Assembly: GCA_002344135.1 (NCBI GenBank)
Contig: DDTO01000002.1
Location: 50,794 to 114,793, forward strand
Source: Chthonomonas sp. UBA2362
GTDB lineage: Bacteria > Armatimonadota > Fimbriimonadia > Fimbriimonadales > Fimbriimonadaceae
Length of the DNA: 64,000 bases
Reading direction: 5' to 3'
Each line of letters begins with the position of its first letter. Position 1 is the stretch's first letter. Under the pieces are notes generated by a model. The model was not told the DNA's origin. It searched no databases and saw nothing but the letters and a program-made list of their open reading frames with translations. This document shows positions 1 to 9,054 of the stretch, one piece after another. Made by a program: the position numbers and the translations under genes.

Positions 1-24
1 CCGGCACGGGTTCCACCCGGCCAG

Positions 25-53
25 TTTCCCCCTCCGCTGGCGCGAGGGGGAGG
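25..53 (+). terminator. hairpin at window start, possible terminator of an upstream gene
   Basis: CCCCCTC at 28-34 pairs perfectly with GAGGGGG at 44-50 across a 9-base loop, and flanking T/A and T-G pairs extend the stem slightly. Only a short ATTCTC follows instead of a T tract, so termination would be weak. It may end a gene lying left of the window. Confidence 0.4.
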
Positions 54-96
54 ATTCTCGCGCCGAAAGGCGTAGAATAGAGGTGACGAGTGTCGC

Positions 97-189
97 CCGC
101 AGGGGGAGCCGCGAGGAGCGGCTGAGAGTCCTCGACGATGAGGAGACCCCAGGAACCTGATGCGGTTAGTACCGACGTAGGGATTGCGG
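97..189 (+). promoter_or_regulatory. TPP riboswitch (THI element)
   Basis: The conserved thiamine pyrophosphate aptamer blocks are present in order. They are GGGGGAGCC at 102-110, GGCTGAGA at 120-127, a variable P3 hairpin (TCCTC 129-133 with GAGGA 140-144), ACCCC at 146-150, ACCTGATGCGGTTAGTACC at 155-173 and CGTAGGGA at 176-183. The closing P1 helix is CCGCA 97-101 with TGCGG 185-189. The aptamer points into the pseudopilin gene that begins at 264, not into a thiamine gene. GGACCC at 194-199 can pair either with GGGTC at 204-208 or with GGGTCC at 252-257, which overlaps the ribosome binding site. That suggests translational control, which is an inference. Confidence 0.92.
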
Positions 190-263
190 AAGCGGACCCA
201 TCCGGGTCGCCTTCCACGATCGTGCGCAAGGCGGCCTCGATCCGAATAGGAGGGTCCGACCCA

Positions 264-1022
<759 letters not shown>

Positions 1023-1040
1023 CCCGCGCGCCACGCTAAG

Positions 1041-1080
1041 GAGGGCTCGCCTTGCATCGGCCTCGGCGAGCCCTTCTCAC
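1041..1080 (+). terminator. rho-independent terminator after pseudopilin
   Basis: GGGCTCGCC at 1043-1051 pairs perfectly with GGCGAGCCC at 1065-1073, followed by TTCTCACTTCCC. It separates the riboswitch-controlled pseudopilin from clpP. Confidence 0.8.
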
Positions 1081-1161
1081 TTCCCAAGCCCTGCAGATTC
1101 CGGTTCAACCGTGGATAATTGATAGAAGGCCGCTTCGCGGCGTACGAACAGGGAGGAATCT

Positions 1162-1764
1162 ATGAGCGAAATTCGAGGAATGGGAGTCCCGTACGTCGTG
1201 GAGACGACGGCTCGCGGCGAGCGAGCCTATGACATTTGGTCCCGATTGCTCAAGGACCGGATCGTCTTTCTTGGAACCGCGATCGACGACTACGTGGCCA
1301 ATCTCATCGTCGCTCAACTTCTTTTTTTGGAGAAGGAAGACCCCGACAAGGACATCGATTTCTATATCCACAGCCCTGGCGGATCGGTGAGTGCCGGACT
1401 CGCGATCTACGACGCGATGAACATCATCAAGCCGGACGTGGCGACGATCTGTGTCGGTCAGGCGGCCTCGATGGGCGCAGTCCTGCTCTGCGGCGGCGCT
1501 AAGAACAAGCGGTACTGCCTGGAGAACGCCCGAGTGATGATTCACCAAGGCAGCGCGGGCACTCAGGGCACAATTGCCGACATGAACGTCGCTTTGGCCG
1601 AATTCAACCGCTACAATAGAATCATCTTCCAAACCATCGCGAAACACACTGGCAAGGCGGTCGATCAGGTGGAGAAGGACTGCGACCGAGATTTCTTCAT
1701 GTCGGCCGAAGAAGCAAAAGATTACGGGCTGGTCGATAAAGTTCTGGCGCCAGGTGAACGATAA
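1162..1764 (+). CDS. clpP: ATP-dependent Clp protease proteolytic subunit
   Basis: ClpP forms the tetradecameric serine protease barrel that degrades proteins unfolded by ClpX or ClpA-type ATPases in the cytoplasm. The 200-residue length is normal. The catalytic triad is visible as Ser103 in GQAASMGA, His128 in VMIHQ and Asp177 in DRDFF, together with the SPGGSV oxyanion region at 71-76. The start follows GGGAGGAAT. clpX begins 12 bases after the stop, so the two are almost certainly one transcript. A GATAAT at 1114-1119 could be the -10 element, but no convincing -35 was seen. Confidence 0.97.
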   Translation: MSEIRGMGVPYVVETTARGERAYDIWSRLLKDRIVFLGTAIDDYVANLIVAQLLFLEKEDPDKDIDFYIHSPGGSVSAGLAIYDAMNIIKPDVATICVGQAASMGAVLLCGGAKNKRYCLENARVMIHQGSAGTQGTIADMNVALAEFNRYNRIIFQTIAKHTGKAVDQVEKDCDRDFFMSAEEAKDYGLVDKVLAPGER

Positions 1765-1776
1765 TCAGAAAGGACT

Positions 1777-3075
1777 ATGGCGAGGATCGTTGAACGAAGG
1801 GACCAATGCTGCTTGTGCGGCAAGACGAAGGATCAGGTCAAGAAGCTGATCGTCGGCCTCCACGGGGCCGTCTGCTGCGACTGCATCGACCTATGCAACG
1901 ACATCCTCCAGAACGAAGCCGACAAGCAGACGGCGCCAAAAGAGGCGGGGACCCGGGCCAAGACGGCTGCGCCCTCCGTGGGCAAGCTTCAGGTACCCAA
2001 GCCCAAGGAGATCGTTTCCTTTTTGGACGGCTACGTCATCGGGCAGGAACAGGCCAAGCGAGCCTTGTCGGTGGCGGTTTACAACCACTACAAACGGGTT
2101 ACCGAAGCCGGTAGCGGCGATGTCGAACTGTCCAAGAGCAATATCTTGATGATCGGTCCGACGGGTTCTGGAAAAACGCTCTTGGCTCAGACCCTGGCTC
2201 GCATGCTGAACGTGCCCTTCGCGATCGCCGACGCGACCGCTCTCACCGAGGCCGGCTACGTGGGTGAGGATGTCGAGAACATCCTTCTCAAGCTGTATCA
2301 GTCCGCCGACCAGATGGATTCGAAGCGCGCCAAAGAACTGTGTGAGCGCGGCATCATTTACGTCGACGAGATCGACAAAATCAGCCGTAAAGGCGACAAC
2401 CCGTCGATCACGCGCGACGTGAGCGGCGAGGGAGTCCAGCAGGCCCTTCTGAAAATCCTCGAAGGAACCACCGCCAACGTGCCCCCTCAGGGTGGTCGCA
2501 AGCACCCGCAGCAGGAGTACATCCAGATCGACACGAAGAACATCCTCTTCATCTGCGGAGGGGCGTTCGACGGGCTCGAGGAGATCATCCTGCGACGCCA
2601 GCGCGAGAACGTGATGGGATTCCGCTCCGATCCGCAAAGCAAGGTGGAGCGGCAAAAGGACGTCTTGCGCAAGGTTCTGCCCGAAGATCTCCTCAAGTAC
2701 GGCCTCATCCCCGAGTTCATCGGTCGGCTTCCCGTGATCGCCACCCTCGATTCGCTCGACGAAGAAGCCCTCGTGCGGATCCTCACCGAGCCGAAGAACG
2801 CTCTGCTCAAGCAGTACGCCAAGTTTTTCGAACTCGATGGGGTGGAGCTCGAGGTCGAGCCCGGAGCCTTGGGGGAGATCGCTCGCGAGGCCCTCAAGCG
2901 CAAGACCGGCGCGCGCGCCCTGCGCGGCATTATCGAGCACCTCATGCTCGAAGTGATGTACGAGGTGCCCAGCAGCGAAGATATCAAGAAGGTGCTCGTC
3001 CTGGAAGGCGTTATCGACCGCGACGAGCGGCCGGTGCTCCTCACGCAAGAAGACGTGCTCAAGCGCGCTAGCTGA
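1777..3075 (+). CDS. clpX: ATP-dependent Clp protease ATP-binding subunit ClpX
   Basis: ClpX is the AAA+ hexamer that recognises, unfolds and threads substrates into ClpP. The 432-residue sequence has the N-terminal treble-clef zinc finger with Cys11, Cys14, Cys33 and Cys36. It also has a Walker A GPTGSGKT near residue 127, the GYVGEDVE pore loop and Walker B IIYVDEID. ClpP docking normally uses an IGF loop; here the corresponding region reads ENVMGFR. It follows clpP by 12 bases, giving the usual clpP-clpX operon. Confidence 0.97.
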   Translation: MARIVERRDQCCLCGKTKDQVKKLIVGLHGAVCCDCIDLCNDILQNEADKQTAPKEAGTRAKTAAPSVGKLQVPKPKEIVSFLDGYVIGQEQAKRALSVAVYNHYKRVTEAGSGDVELSKSNILMIGPTGSGKTLLAQTLARMLNVPFAIADATALTEAGYVGEDVENILLKLYQSADQMDSKRAKELCERGIIYVDEIDKISRKGDNPSITRDVSGEGVQQALLKILEGTTANVPPQGGRKHPQQEYIQIDTKNILFICGGAFDGLEEIILRRQRENVMGFRSDPQSKVERQKDVLRKVLPEDLLKYGLIPEFIGRLPVIATLDSLDEEALVRILTEPKNALLKQYAKFFELDGVELEVEPGALGEIAREALKRKTGARALRGIIEHLMLEVMYEVPSSEDIKKVLVLEGVIDRDERPVLLTQEDVLKRAS

Positions 3076-3163
3076 AGTTCTCCGGCTACCTTGCATCCCG
3101 GTAGCCCGTCGATGTGCGACGGGAAGGCAACCCCGATCTGAGGGCATGAGCCGAGGCGCCCTG

Positions 3164-3193
3164 TTGCGGTACGAACTCGCTTTGGGACATAAT
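3164..3193 (+). promoter_or_regulatory. predicted sigma-70 promoter for rpmG-rpmF
   Basis: TTGCGG at 3164-3169 and CATAAT at 3188-3193 are separated by 18 bases. Transcription would start near 3200, about 13 bases before the Shine-Dalgarno of rpmG. Confidence 0.5.
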
Positions 3194-3227
3194 GGGTGTC
3201 CCGCGCGAACCTGGCGGAGGTTCCATC

Positions 3228-3395
3228 ATGGCAAAGAAAGGCGAAAAGCGTGAAATCATCCGGCTCGTTTGCACCGAGGACGGGAAGAACTACTACGTGA
3301 CCTCCAAGAACAAGGTCAACACGCCCGATCGGCTGGAACTGATGAAGTTCAACCCGACCATGCGCAAGATGACCCTGCATCGCGAGAAGAAGTAA
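3228..3395 (+). CDS. rpmG: 50S ribosomal protein L33, zinc-free form
   Basis: This 55-residue basic protein matches L33 across its length (KKGEKREIIRLVCTEDG, KNYYVTSKNK, LELMKFNPTMRKMTLHREKK). The second CxxC pair of the zinc-binding form is replaced by NPTM and only one cysteine remains, so it is the C-minus form that does not need zinc. The ATG at 3228 follows GGCGGAGG with normal spacing; an in-frame ATG at 3192 is too close to the promoter. rpmF follows 12 bases later. Confidence 0.93.
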   Translation: MAKKGEKREIIRLVCTEDGKNYYVTSKNKVNTPDRLELMKFNPTMRKMTLHREKK

Positions 3396-3407
3396 GGGAG
3401 ACCAGTC

Positions 3408-3590
3408 ATGCCGAATCCAAAACGAAAGCACAGCCACGCTCGCTCCGCCAAGCGAAGAACGCATTACACGACCGATCTGCCGGAGATCACACCCAACAAG
3501 CACGCCGGCGGCGAGCCCTTCCGGCCCGCCCATACCGCCAGCACGAACGGTTACTACAAGGGCCGTCGCCTTCCCGGATTTAAGGACTAA
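3408..3590 (+). CDS. rpmF: 50S ribosomal protein L32, zinc-free form
   Basis: The 60-residue protein has the L32 hallmark N-terminus MPNPKRKHSHARSAKRRTHY and the C-terminal NGYYKGRRL. The four cysteines of zinc-binding L32 are absent (THTAST replaces the second CxxC), so this is a C-minus paralogue. It is co-transcribed with rpmG and ends just before a strong terminator. That both L32 and L33 here are zinc-free suggests either a zinc-sparing pair or the lineage's only copies. Confidence 0.9.
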   Translation: MPNPKRKHSHARSAKRRTHYTTDLPEITPNKHAGGEPFRPAHTASTNGYYKGRRLPGFKD

Positions 3591-3616
3591 CCGCACGGTC
3601 CGAAAATGAATTAAAC

Positions 3617-3655
3617 GCGGGGCTCCCCTGAAAATACGGGGGAGCCCCCAACTTT
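3617..3655 (+). terminator. rho-independent terminator after rpmF
   Basis: GGGGCTCCCC at 3619-3628 pairs with GGGGAGCCCC at 3639-3648, a perfect 10-bp stem with a 10-base loop, followed by CAACTTTG. Confidence 0.85.
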
Positions 3656-3815
3656 GTCGGGCACCCGGCCGACTTACCTGGACGTCAGCCAAGTGGCGGG
3701 TCTGGAGGTCCCCCTCGAAGGCGAAAGGCCCGAATCCTCCGGCCCGCCCGGTTACTTCGATGATGCGAGCGAAGCGCGCCGCTTGCGTCCAAATGAACCC
3801 AAAAGGTGGTGGACC

Positions 3816-5231
3816 ATGTCTCGACATCGTTCTCGTCGCCGCGCGCTGCTGCGCGGCCAAGCGCTCATAGGATCGATCGGACTATTGGCGGCTGCTCAAG
3901 CTCAGCCGAGTCTCATCGATCCCAACCTAGAGGCCGTCACAGTCGTGGGCGGGCTCGTTACGCCTATCGGCATGGCCTTCATGGGCCCCGGCGACTTCTT
4001 CGTGATCGAGAAGAACACCGGCCAGGTCAAACGCGTCCAAAACGGCGCGGTGACCGGGATAGTCCTCGACCTGGCGGTAAACGCCGCCTCGGAGAGGGGC
4101 TTACTAGGAATTGCACTTCACCCGGACTTTCCCTTGAATCCGGGCGTGTACCTCTACTGGGCAGAGAGCAGCACCGGCAGCGACACCCTCAATGCGGCCG
4201 AAATCGCGCTCATGGGACAGCGAATCGATCGCTTTGCCTGGAACGGCTCGACGCTCGTCTTTGATCGAAACATCGTTCTCATTCGCGGACTTCAGGCCGA
4301 CGCCGGCCAGCCGGTGCGCGGGAACCACGACGGCGGAGTCGTTCGGTTCGGCCCCGATCGCAAGCTGTATGCGATCATCGGCGATCTCGGCCGACGTGGT
4401 TTCACTCAAAATCTCATCCTCGGCGGTCCCCGGCCGGACGACCAGTTCGGTGGCCCTTGGCCCGACCCCGCCCACCGTTCAGGTGTCGTGCTCCGACTGA
4501 ACGACGACGGCAGCATCCCCGCCGACAACCCCTTCAATCGGGGCGGCCCGATGAACAACTCCTGGGACGCGATCTGGGCTTATGGCGTCCGCAACAGTTT
4601 CGGGATGGCCTTCGACCCGGTCTCCGGCTTGATGTGGACCCAAGAGAATGGCGACGACGCGTTCGACGAAATCAACCTCGTGACCGCTGGTTTCAACGGC
4701 GGGTGGATACAAGTGATGGGGCCATTGAAGCGAATCCACGAGTTCCGCTCGATCGAGCTGAACGAGTTCGGGGGCAGCCTCCAGCAGATTCGCTGGCCTC
4801 CGTCGAACATCCCGACCACTCCTCAGATGGCGATGCAGCGGCTAATGAAGCTGCCGGGTTCGCACTACGAGGACCCGAAGCTAAGCTGGAAGTACGCCGT
4901 GCCACCAGCGGGAATCGGATTCGTCGATACCCAGTCACTCGGACCCGAGTATGCGGGCAACATGCTCGTCGGTGCGGCCCGGCTCAACCTGCTGAACGGA
5001 TGGCTCATGCGTCTCAAGCTGAGCCCGAACCGGATGGACCTAGTCTTCGATGATCCAGCCCTTGCGGACCGGGTAGCCGATAACGCAGACAAGCACGATC
5101 CGACCGAGAGCGAGTCGCTGATCATCGGCTCCAACTTCGGAGTGGTACCGAGCATCGAAACCTCGCCCGATGGTCGAGTGCACCTGGTTTCGGTGGATCA
5201 AGGCATCGTCTACGAACTGCGAAGGCGATAG
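3816..5231 (+). CDS. secreted PQQ-dependent sugar dehydrogenase family (GSDH beta-propeller)
   Basis: The 471-residue protein has a Sec signal peptide (basic MSRHRSRRRALL, hydrophobic stretch, cleavage near AQA/QPS). The rest is a six-bladed propeller of the glucose/sorbosone dehydrogenase family. Supporting segments are GLVTPIGMAF, RGLLGIALHPDFP, VRGNHDGGVVRFGPD, NPFNRGG, WAYGVRNSFGMAFDP and WTQENGDDAFDEIN. Family members oxidise aldoses with PQQ and calcium in the periplasm; substrate cannot be told here. The ATG at 3816 is chosen because AAAGGTGGTGG precedes it and the signal peptide starts there. The gene stands alone between the rpmF terminator and the dockerin-like gene. Confidence 0.82.
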   Translation: MSRHRSRRRALLRGQALIGSIGLLAAAQAQPSLIDPNLEAVTVVGGLVTPIGMAFMGPGDFFVIEKNTGQVKRVQNGAVTGIVLDLAVNAASERGLLGIALHPDFPLNPGVYLYWAESSTGSDTLNAAEIALMGQRIDRFAWNGSTLVFDRNIVLIRGLQADAGQPVRGNHDGGVVRFGPDRKLYAIIGDLGRRGFTQNLILGGPRPDDQFGGPWPDPAHRSGVVLRLNDDGSIPADNPFNRGGPMNNSWDAIWAYGVRNSFGMAFDPVSGLMWTQENGDDAFDEINLVTAGFNGGWIQVMGPLKRIHEFRSIELNEFGGSLQQIRWPPSNIPTTPQMAMQRLMKLPGSHYEDPKLSWKYAVPPAGIGFVDTQSLGPEYAGNMLVGAARLNLLNGWLMRLKLSPNRMDLVFDDPALADRVADNADKHDPTESESLIIGSNFGVVPSIETSPDGRVHLVSVDQGIVYELRRR

Positions 5232-5358
5232 GAAATGTACGGGAAGACGGGTCGAAGATTGACCGAATCGCCAATCTCGATCCGTCATTCCCCATAATAG
5301 AAGGAGATTGTTTGGCGCAGTGCGCCCGGCTACTTGCTGTTTGAAACGAGGAAAGAAA

Positions 5359-6396
5359 ATGAAGAATTCAACTCACCTGTTAGGCTTAGCTGCCGTTCTC
5401 GGACTCCTGACGACCTCCGCCGTGGCGATTACGGTCGGACAGGTCGACACTTTTCAAAGTGGAACGCGCTTGAACTGGGCGGGCGGATCGAGCCCGACCA
5501 ATATCGCCAACGGTGGACCCCTGGGCACCGGCGACCGATTCCTACAACTGACCTCGACCGGTGGTTTCGGCCAAGGCTCCCAGATGGCCACTTATAACGA
5601 CTTCCAATGGGCCGGCAACTACATCACGGAGGGGGTCCGGATGATCGAATGCGACATGAAGAACCTCGGCTTTACCGACCTTCATATGCGGCTCGTGTTC
5701 TTTAGTCAGGCCTTCTCGCGGTACACGAGCGTCGATCCGATCATCCTGCCTGCAGGCGGAAACTGGGTGAGGTGCTACTTCCCGATGCGTGAAGCAGACC
5801 TTGTGCTCGTCGACGGGTCGGAGACCTATGCCGATGCGCTGGCAACCACCTTCCGAGCGATGATTCGACACAACACGGTTCCGCAGTCGACCGGTGAGCC
5901 GATTGCTGCCCAACTCGGCATCGACAACATCACAGCCTCTGCCGGGTGGCGCATCTCGGGGAACCTGAACCTGGAAGGTCTGTCGGTCGCTCCTCCGTCG
6001 TCGGTAATGTTCGAGTACCGGGCGCCGAGTTCACCAGCGGTCGTGTACCGATGTCCGGCGACGGTTGCGCCCAACGGAGACTACACCGTCTATTCACCGC
6101 CGACTCCCGGCGCCTATGACGTCTCCGTCAAGGTGACCCATTGGCTTCGCCGAACCATCAACTCACCCAACACCAACGGGGACATCTCCGGCTTCGATAT
6201 CATACTGCTTAACGGCGACGTCGACGACGATAACGAAGTCACGATCGGGGACTACGCTCAGCTTTCCAGTGCCTTCGGCTCTTCTCCGGGCGATCCGAAC
6301 TGGAATGCCATGGCCGACCTGGACGGCGACGACGAAGTCACGATCGGCGACTTTTCGCTGCTCTCGAACAACTTCGGCGAGGTCGGCGACGACTAG
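5359..6396 (+). CDS. secreted protein with C-terminal dockerin-like calcium repeats
   Basis: The 345-residue protein has a signal peptide (MKNSTHLLGLAAVLGLL, cleavage after AVA). A beta-rich N-terminal domain of unknown function follows. Next is a carboxypeptidase-regulatory-like module (SGNLNLEGLSVAPP to VKVTHWLRRTI). The C-terminus has two calcium-loop repeats, GDVDDDNEVTIGDYAQLSSAF and ADLDGDDEVTIGDFSLLSNNFG. The tail resembles type I dockerin but no cohesin is seen in the window. The same two C-terminal modules recur in the protein encoded at 20218-21321. The start follows CGAGGAAAG. Function is unknown; it is likely surface or extracellular. Confidence 0.75.
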   Translation: MKNSTHLLGLAAVLGLLTTSAVAITVGQVDTFQSGTRLNWAGGSSPTNIANGGPLGTGDRFLQLTSTGGFGQGSQMATYNDFQWAGNYITEGVRMIECDMKNLGFTDLHMRLVFFSQAFSRYTSVDPIILPAGGNWVRCYFPMREADLVLVDGSETYADALATTFRAMIRHNTVPQSTGEPIAAQLGIDNITASAGWRISGNLNLEGLSVAPPSSVMFEYRAPSSPAVVYRCPATVAPNGDYTVYSPPTPGAYDVSVKVTHWLRRTINSPNTNGDISGFDIILLNGDVDDDNEVTIGDYAQLSSAFGSSPGDPNWNAMADLDGDDEVTIGDFSLLSNNFGEVGDD

Positions 6397-6426
6397 GCGG
6401 CCTGCCGCTTCGACTAAACTCGGGGA

Positions 6427-7125
6427 ATGATGGCCCGAATTCTCGCAGCCGCGGGCGTGCTCTGCGCTTCTGCGGCCGTGGTCGCCGACCAAAAATTCAG
6501 CACCAAGAGGCTCTCGCAAGCCAAGAAGGGGTACTACGAGGCGAAATCCTCGTACCCGGCCTTCTCCGGCAGAGGCATCGTCCTTGCCCTGGCCAACGGC
6601 GAGATCGCAAAGGAAGCGAGGGCCGACTTTGGCCGATTCGTTAACGAAGCCAAGCAGGAAGCCAGATTCGGCCGACCGACGGCGGCCTGGGGCTACGAAG
6701 CCACGACCGTCGTCGCCCTAGCGACCGACAGCCTCGTGAGCGTGTACTTCGACCGGTATTCGTACAGTGGGGGCGCACATCCGAACACGTTCCAGCTGCC
6801 CCTGAACTTCGGCCTCGTCGCCGGCAAGGCCAAGCGACTCAAACTCGAAGACGTTCTCAAGCCGGGTTCGGCTGGGGTTGTGATGTCACAGATCGTTCGC
6901 CCTCGGCTCAACGCGGCGAAGGGGGCGCGAGGTGGCGACCCGATCGAAACGATCGACAAGGACCTAAACAACAGTTTCGTCGTGACTCGTGCGGGGATGA
7001 CCTGGCTCTTTCCTGCCTACTCGGTCGGTCCCTACGCCGAAGGGTCGTACGAGATCAAGGTCCCATGGTCTGACCTCGCACCCCACCTCGCCGCGGGCGG
7101 TCCGCTGTCGAGTGTGAGGCGCTGA
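6427..7125 (+). CDS. exported DUF3298-type protein
   Basis: The 232-residue protein has an N-terminal signal sequence (MMARILAAAGVLCASAAVVA). It shows DUF3298/RsiV-like features: FDRYSYSGGAHPN in the middle and a C-terminal WLFPAYSVGPYAEGSYEIKV segment. DUF3298 domains occur in exported proteins and in the lysozyme-sensing anti-sigma factor RsiV, but no anti-sigma cytoplasmic part is present here. LemA follows after 3 bases, so the pair is probably co-transcribed. The biochemical role is unknown. Confidence 0.7.
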   Translation: MMARILAAAGVLCASAAVVADQKFSTKRLSQAKKGYYEAKSSYPAFSGRGIVLALANGEIAKEARADFGRFVNEAKQEARFGRPTAAWGYEATTVVALATDSLVSVYFDRYSYSGGAHPNTFQLPLNFGLVAGKAKRLKLEDVLKPGSAGVVMSQIVRPRLNAAKGARGGDPIETIDKDLNNSFVVTRAGMTWLFPAYSVGPYAEGSYEIKVPWSDLAPHLAAGGPLSSVRR

Positions 7126-7128
7126 GCG

Positions 7129-7686
7129 ATGCTTTGGGGTCTTGTCGGCGTTGCGGCGCTGCTGCTCATCGTCCTGGTCGTGTTCTACAACCGGCTCGTC
7201 GGGATGCGTCAGATGGTCCGCAATGCCTGGTCCGACGTCGACGTCTATCTGAAGCGCCGTGCCGACCTCATCCCCAACCTCGTGGCCGGGGTCCAAGGCT
7301 ACGCCGAGCATGAGCGCAGCACCCTCGAAGCGACGACCGATGCCCGCAGCGCGGCCCTATCCGCAGGGCGGGACATCGCCGAACGCGCGGTGGCCGAGCA
7401 GCGGCTCTCCAGCCGGATCGGAGAAATCCTCATGCTCGCCGAGCGCTATCCCGAACTGAAGGCACAGGCCAACTTTCTCGATCTCCAACGCTCCTTGGCC
7501 GACACCGAGAAGCTCATCGCTAGCGCGAGGCAGTACTACAACGCCTGCGTCCGCGACTACAACACCATGCTCGAGGCGTTTCCGAGCAACGTCGTCGCAG
7601 GGATCGGCGGTTTCAAGCAAGCGGACTTCTTCGAGGTGGACGACAGCCTCGAGCGGTTGGCCCCGAGCGTCAAGGGAGTGCCATAA
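7129..7686 (+). CDS. LemA family membrane protein
   Basis: The 185-residue protein has one N-terminal transmembrane helix (about residues 3-22) and then the LemA helical domain: YNRLVGMRQMVRNAWSDVDV, LKRRADLIPNLVAGVQGYA, LKAQANFLDLQRSLADTE and ARQYYNACVRDYN. LemA proteins sit in the membrane with the helical bundle outside and are often paired with envelope-stress genes. It starts 3 bases after the DUF3298 gene and ends 9 bases before lysA, suggesting one transcript. Confidence 0.88.
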   Translation: MLWGLVGVAALLLIVLVVFYNRLVGMRQMVRNAWSDVDVYLKRRADLIPNLVAGVQGYAEHERSTLEATTDARSAALSAGRDIAERAVAEQRLSSRIGEILMLAERYPELKAQANFLDLQRSLADTEKLIASARQYYNACVRDYNTMLEAFPSNVVAGIGGFKQADFFEVDDSLERLAPSVKGVP

Positions 7687-7695
7687 TCGCCCTCG

Positions 7696-9054
7696 ATGGC
7701 CGGTTCCCCGGTGGGCGACTCACGATTCATCCTCCCCAGTCCGCTCGCCCGCGAACTTGCGGAAACCTATCAGACGCCTCTCTACGTCATCGACGAGCGC
7801 CACTTCCGCGAACGTATTCGACGAACGCGATCGGCTGCGGGCTCGGTTTGGCCGGGGGCTGAAATCAGTTTCGCCGCCAAGGCCAACTCGACCTTGGCGG
7901 TGCTGTCCATTGCGGTGCAGGAGGGTTGCCTGATCGACGCAGCAAGTGAAGGCGAACTTCGCGCCGCCCTCCTCGCCGGAGCCGAGCCGAGCCGCTGCCA
8001 TCTTCATGGCAACAACAAGACCTCTGCGGAGATCGAATACGCGATGGAGGTCGGCGTCGGAAGTATCGTCGTCGACAATTTCGACGAACTCAACCGAATC
8101 TTTACCCTCGCCCAGAGCCACCGGTGTCCCGACCTTCTCCTCCGGCTCGCGCCGGGGGTCGATCCGATCACCCACGAGAAGATCTCGACCGGCCAGGCCG
8201 ACACCAAGTTCGGATTCAACATCGTCAACGGTGCAGCGGGACGGGCAGTTCGCGTGGCGACGGGTCTGAGTTTGCCCCTCGTCGGCTTCCATTGCCACGT
8301 TGGCTCGCAATTGATGGACGCCGAGGCCCAGAAGTCCGGCGCCGAGGTATTGGCGCGGTTCGTGGTCGATATGTGGCGGGATCAAGGCTTTGTCGCCAAG
8401 GCCCTGAACGTAGGCGGCGGCTTGGGAATCCGCTACACGGACGCCGACGATCCCGTCTCGATCGAGGACTATTACCGCGAGGTTTCGGGTGCGGTCGCGG
8501 GAGCGATCAGAGAGTACGGATTCGAACTGAAGCTGATTCACGAGCCGGGCCGCTCGCTGGTCGGAGAGTCCGGGGTGACGCTGTATCGGATCGGCACCGT
8601 CAAGACCGTTCCCGTCACCGAAGACCTGAACCGCACCTACGTATGCGTCGATGGCGGCCTCGCCGACAACCCTCGTCCCGCGCTCTATGGAGCCAAGTAC
8701 ACCGTGCTCCACATCCCCGACCGAACCAAGCAGATGGGGGAGGCCAAAGAGCAAGCGGTGCCCGGGATGGCGCGCGGAGAGTTCGACACCACGTATACGA
8801 TCTCCGGCCGACACTGCGAGACGGACACGCTCTTCAGGGACATTCTCCTGCCGGACGACGTCGAGGAAGGAGACCTCGTGCAAGTCCTCTGCACTGGGGC
8901 GTATAACGCTTCGATGGCGAGCAATTACAATCGGTACCCGCGACCGGCGGCCGTTCTGATCCGCGAGGATGGTTCCCACGAGCTCGTCCAACGGCGCGAG
9001 ACTTGGGAAGAGATGTTCGCTCGCGAGATCCTCCCCGGCGGGAGAGACGAATGA
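7696..9054 (+). CDS. lysA: diaminopimelate decarboxylase
   Basis: LysA is a PLP enzyme that decarboxylates meso-diaminopimelate to L-lysine. The 452-residue protein shows the PLP lysine Lys62 in ISFAAKANS, the HVGSQ and NVGGGLG phosphate-binding region, HEPGRSLVG, and the C-terminal catalytic CTGAYNASMASNYNRYPRP. The stop codon overlaps the start of the next gene in an ATGA, indicating coupled translation with the site-2 protease. No other lysine genes are nearby. Confidence 0.93.
   Translation: MAGSPVGDSRFILPSPLARELAETYQTPLYVIDERHFRERIRRTRSAAGSVWPGAEISFAAKANSTLAVLSIAVQEGCLIDAASEGELRAALLAGAEPSRCHLHGNNKTSAEIEYAMEVGVGSIVVDNFDELNRIFTLAQSHRCPDLLLRLAPGVDPITHEKISTGQADTKFGFNIVNGAAGRAVRVATGLSLPLVGFHCHVGSQLMDAEAQKSGAEVLARFVVDMWRDQGFVAKALNVGGGLGIRYTDADDPVSIEDYYREVSGAVAGAIREYGFELKLIHEPGRSLVGESGVTLYRIGTVKTVPVTEDLNRTYVCVDGGLADNPRPALYGAKYTVLHIPDRTKQMGEAKEQAVPGMARGEFDTTYTISGRHCETDTLFRDILLPDDVEEGDLVQVLCTGAYNASMASNYNRYPRPAAVLIREDGSHELVQRRETWEEMFAREILPGGRDE

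Noticed and set aside
138..263. N-terminal extension of the pseudopilin from ATG 138
   Set aside because: The codons lie inside the TPP aptamer and precede the prepilin signal; GTG 264 has the ribosome site.
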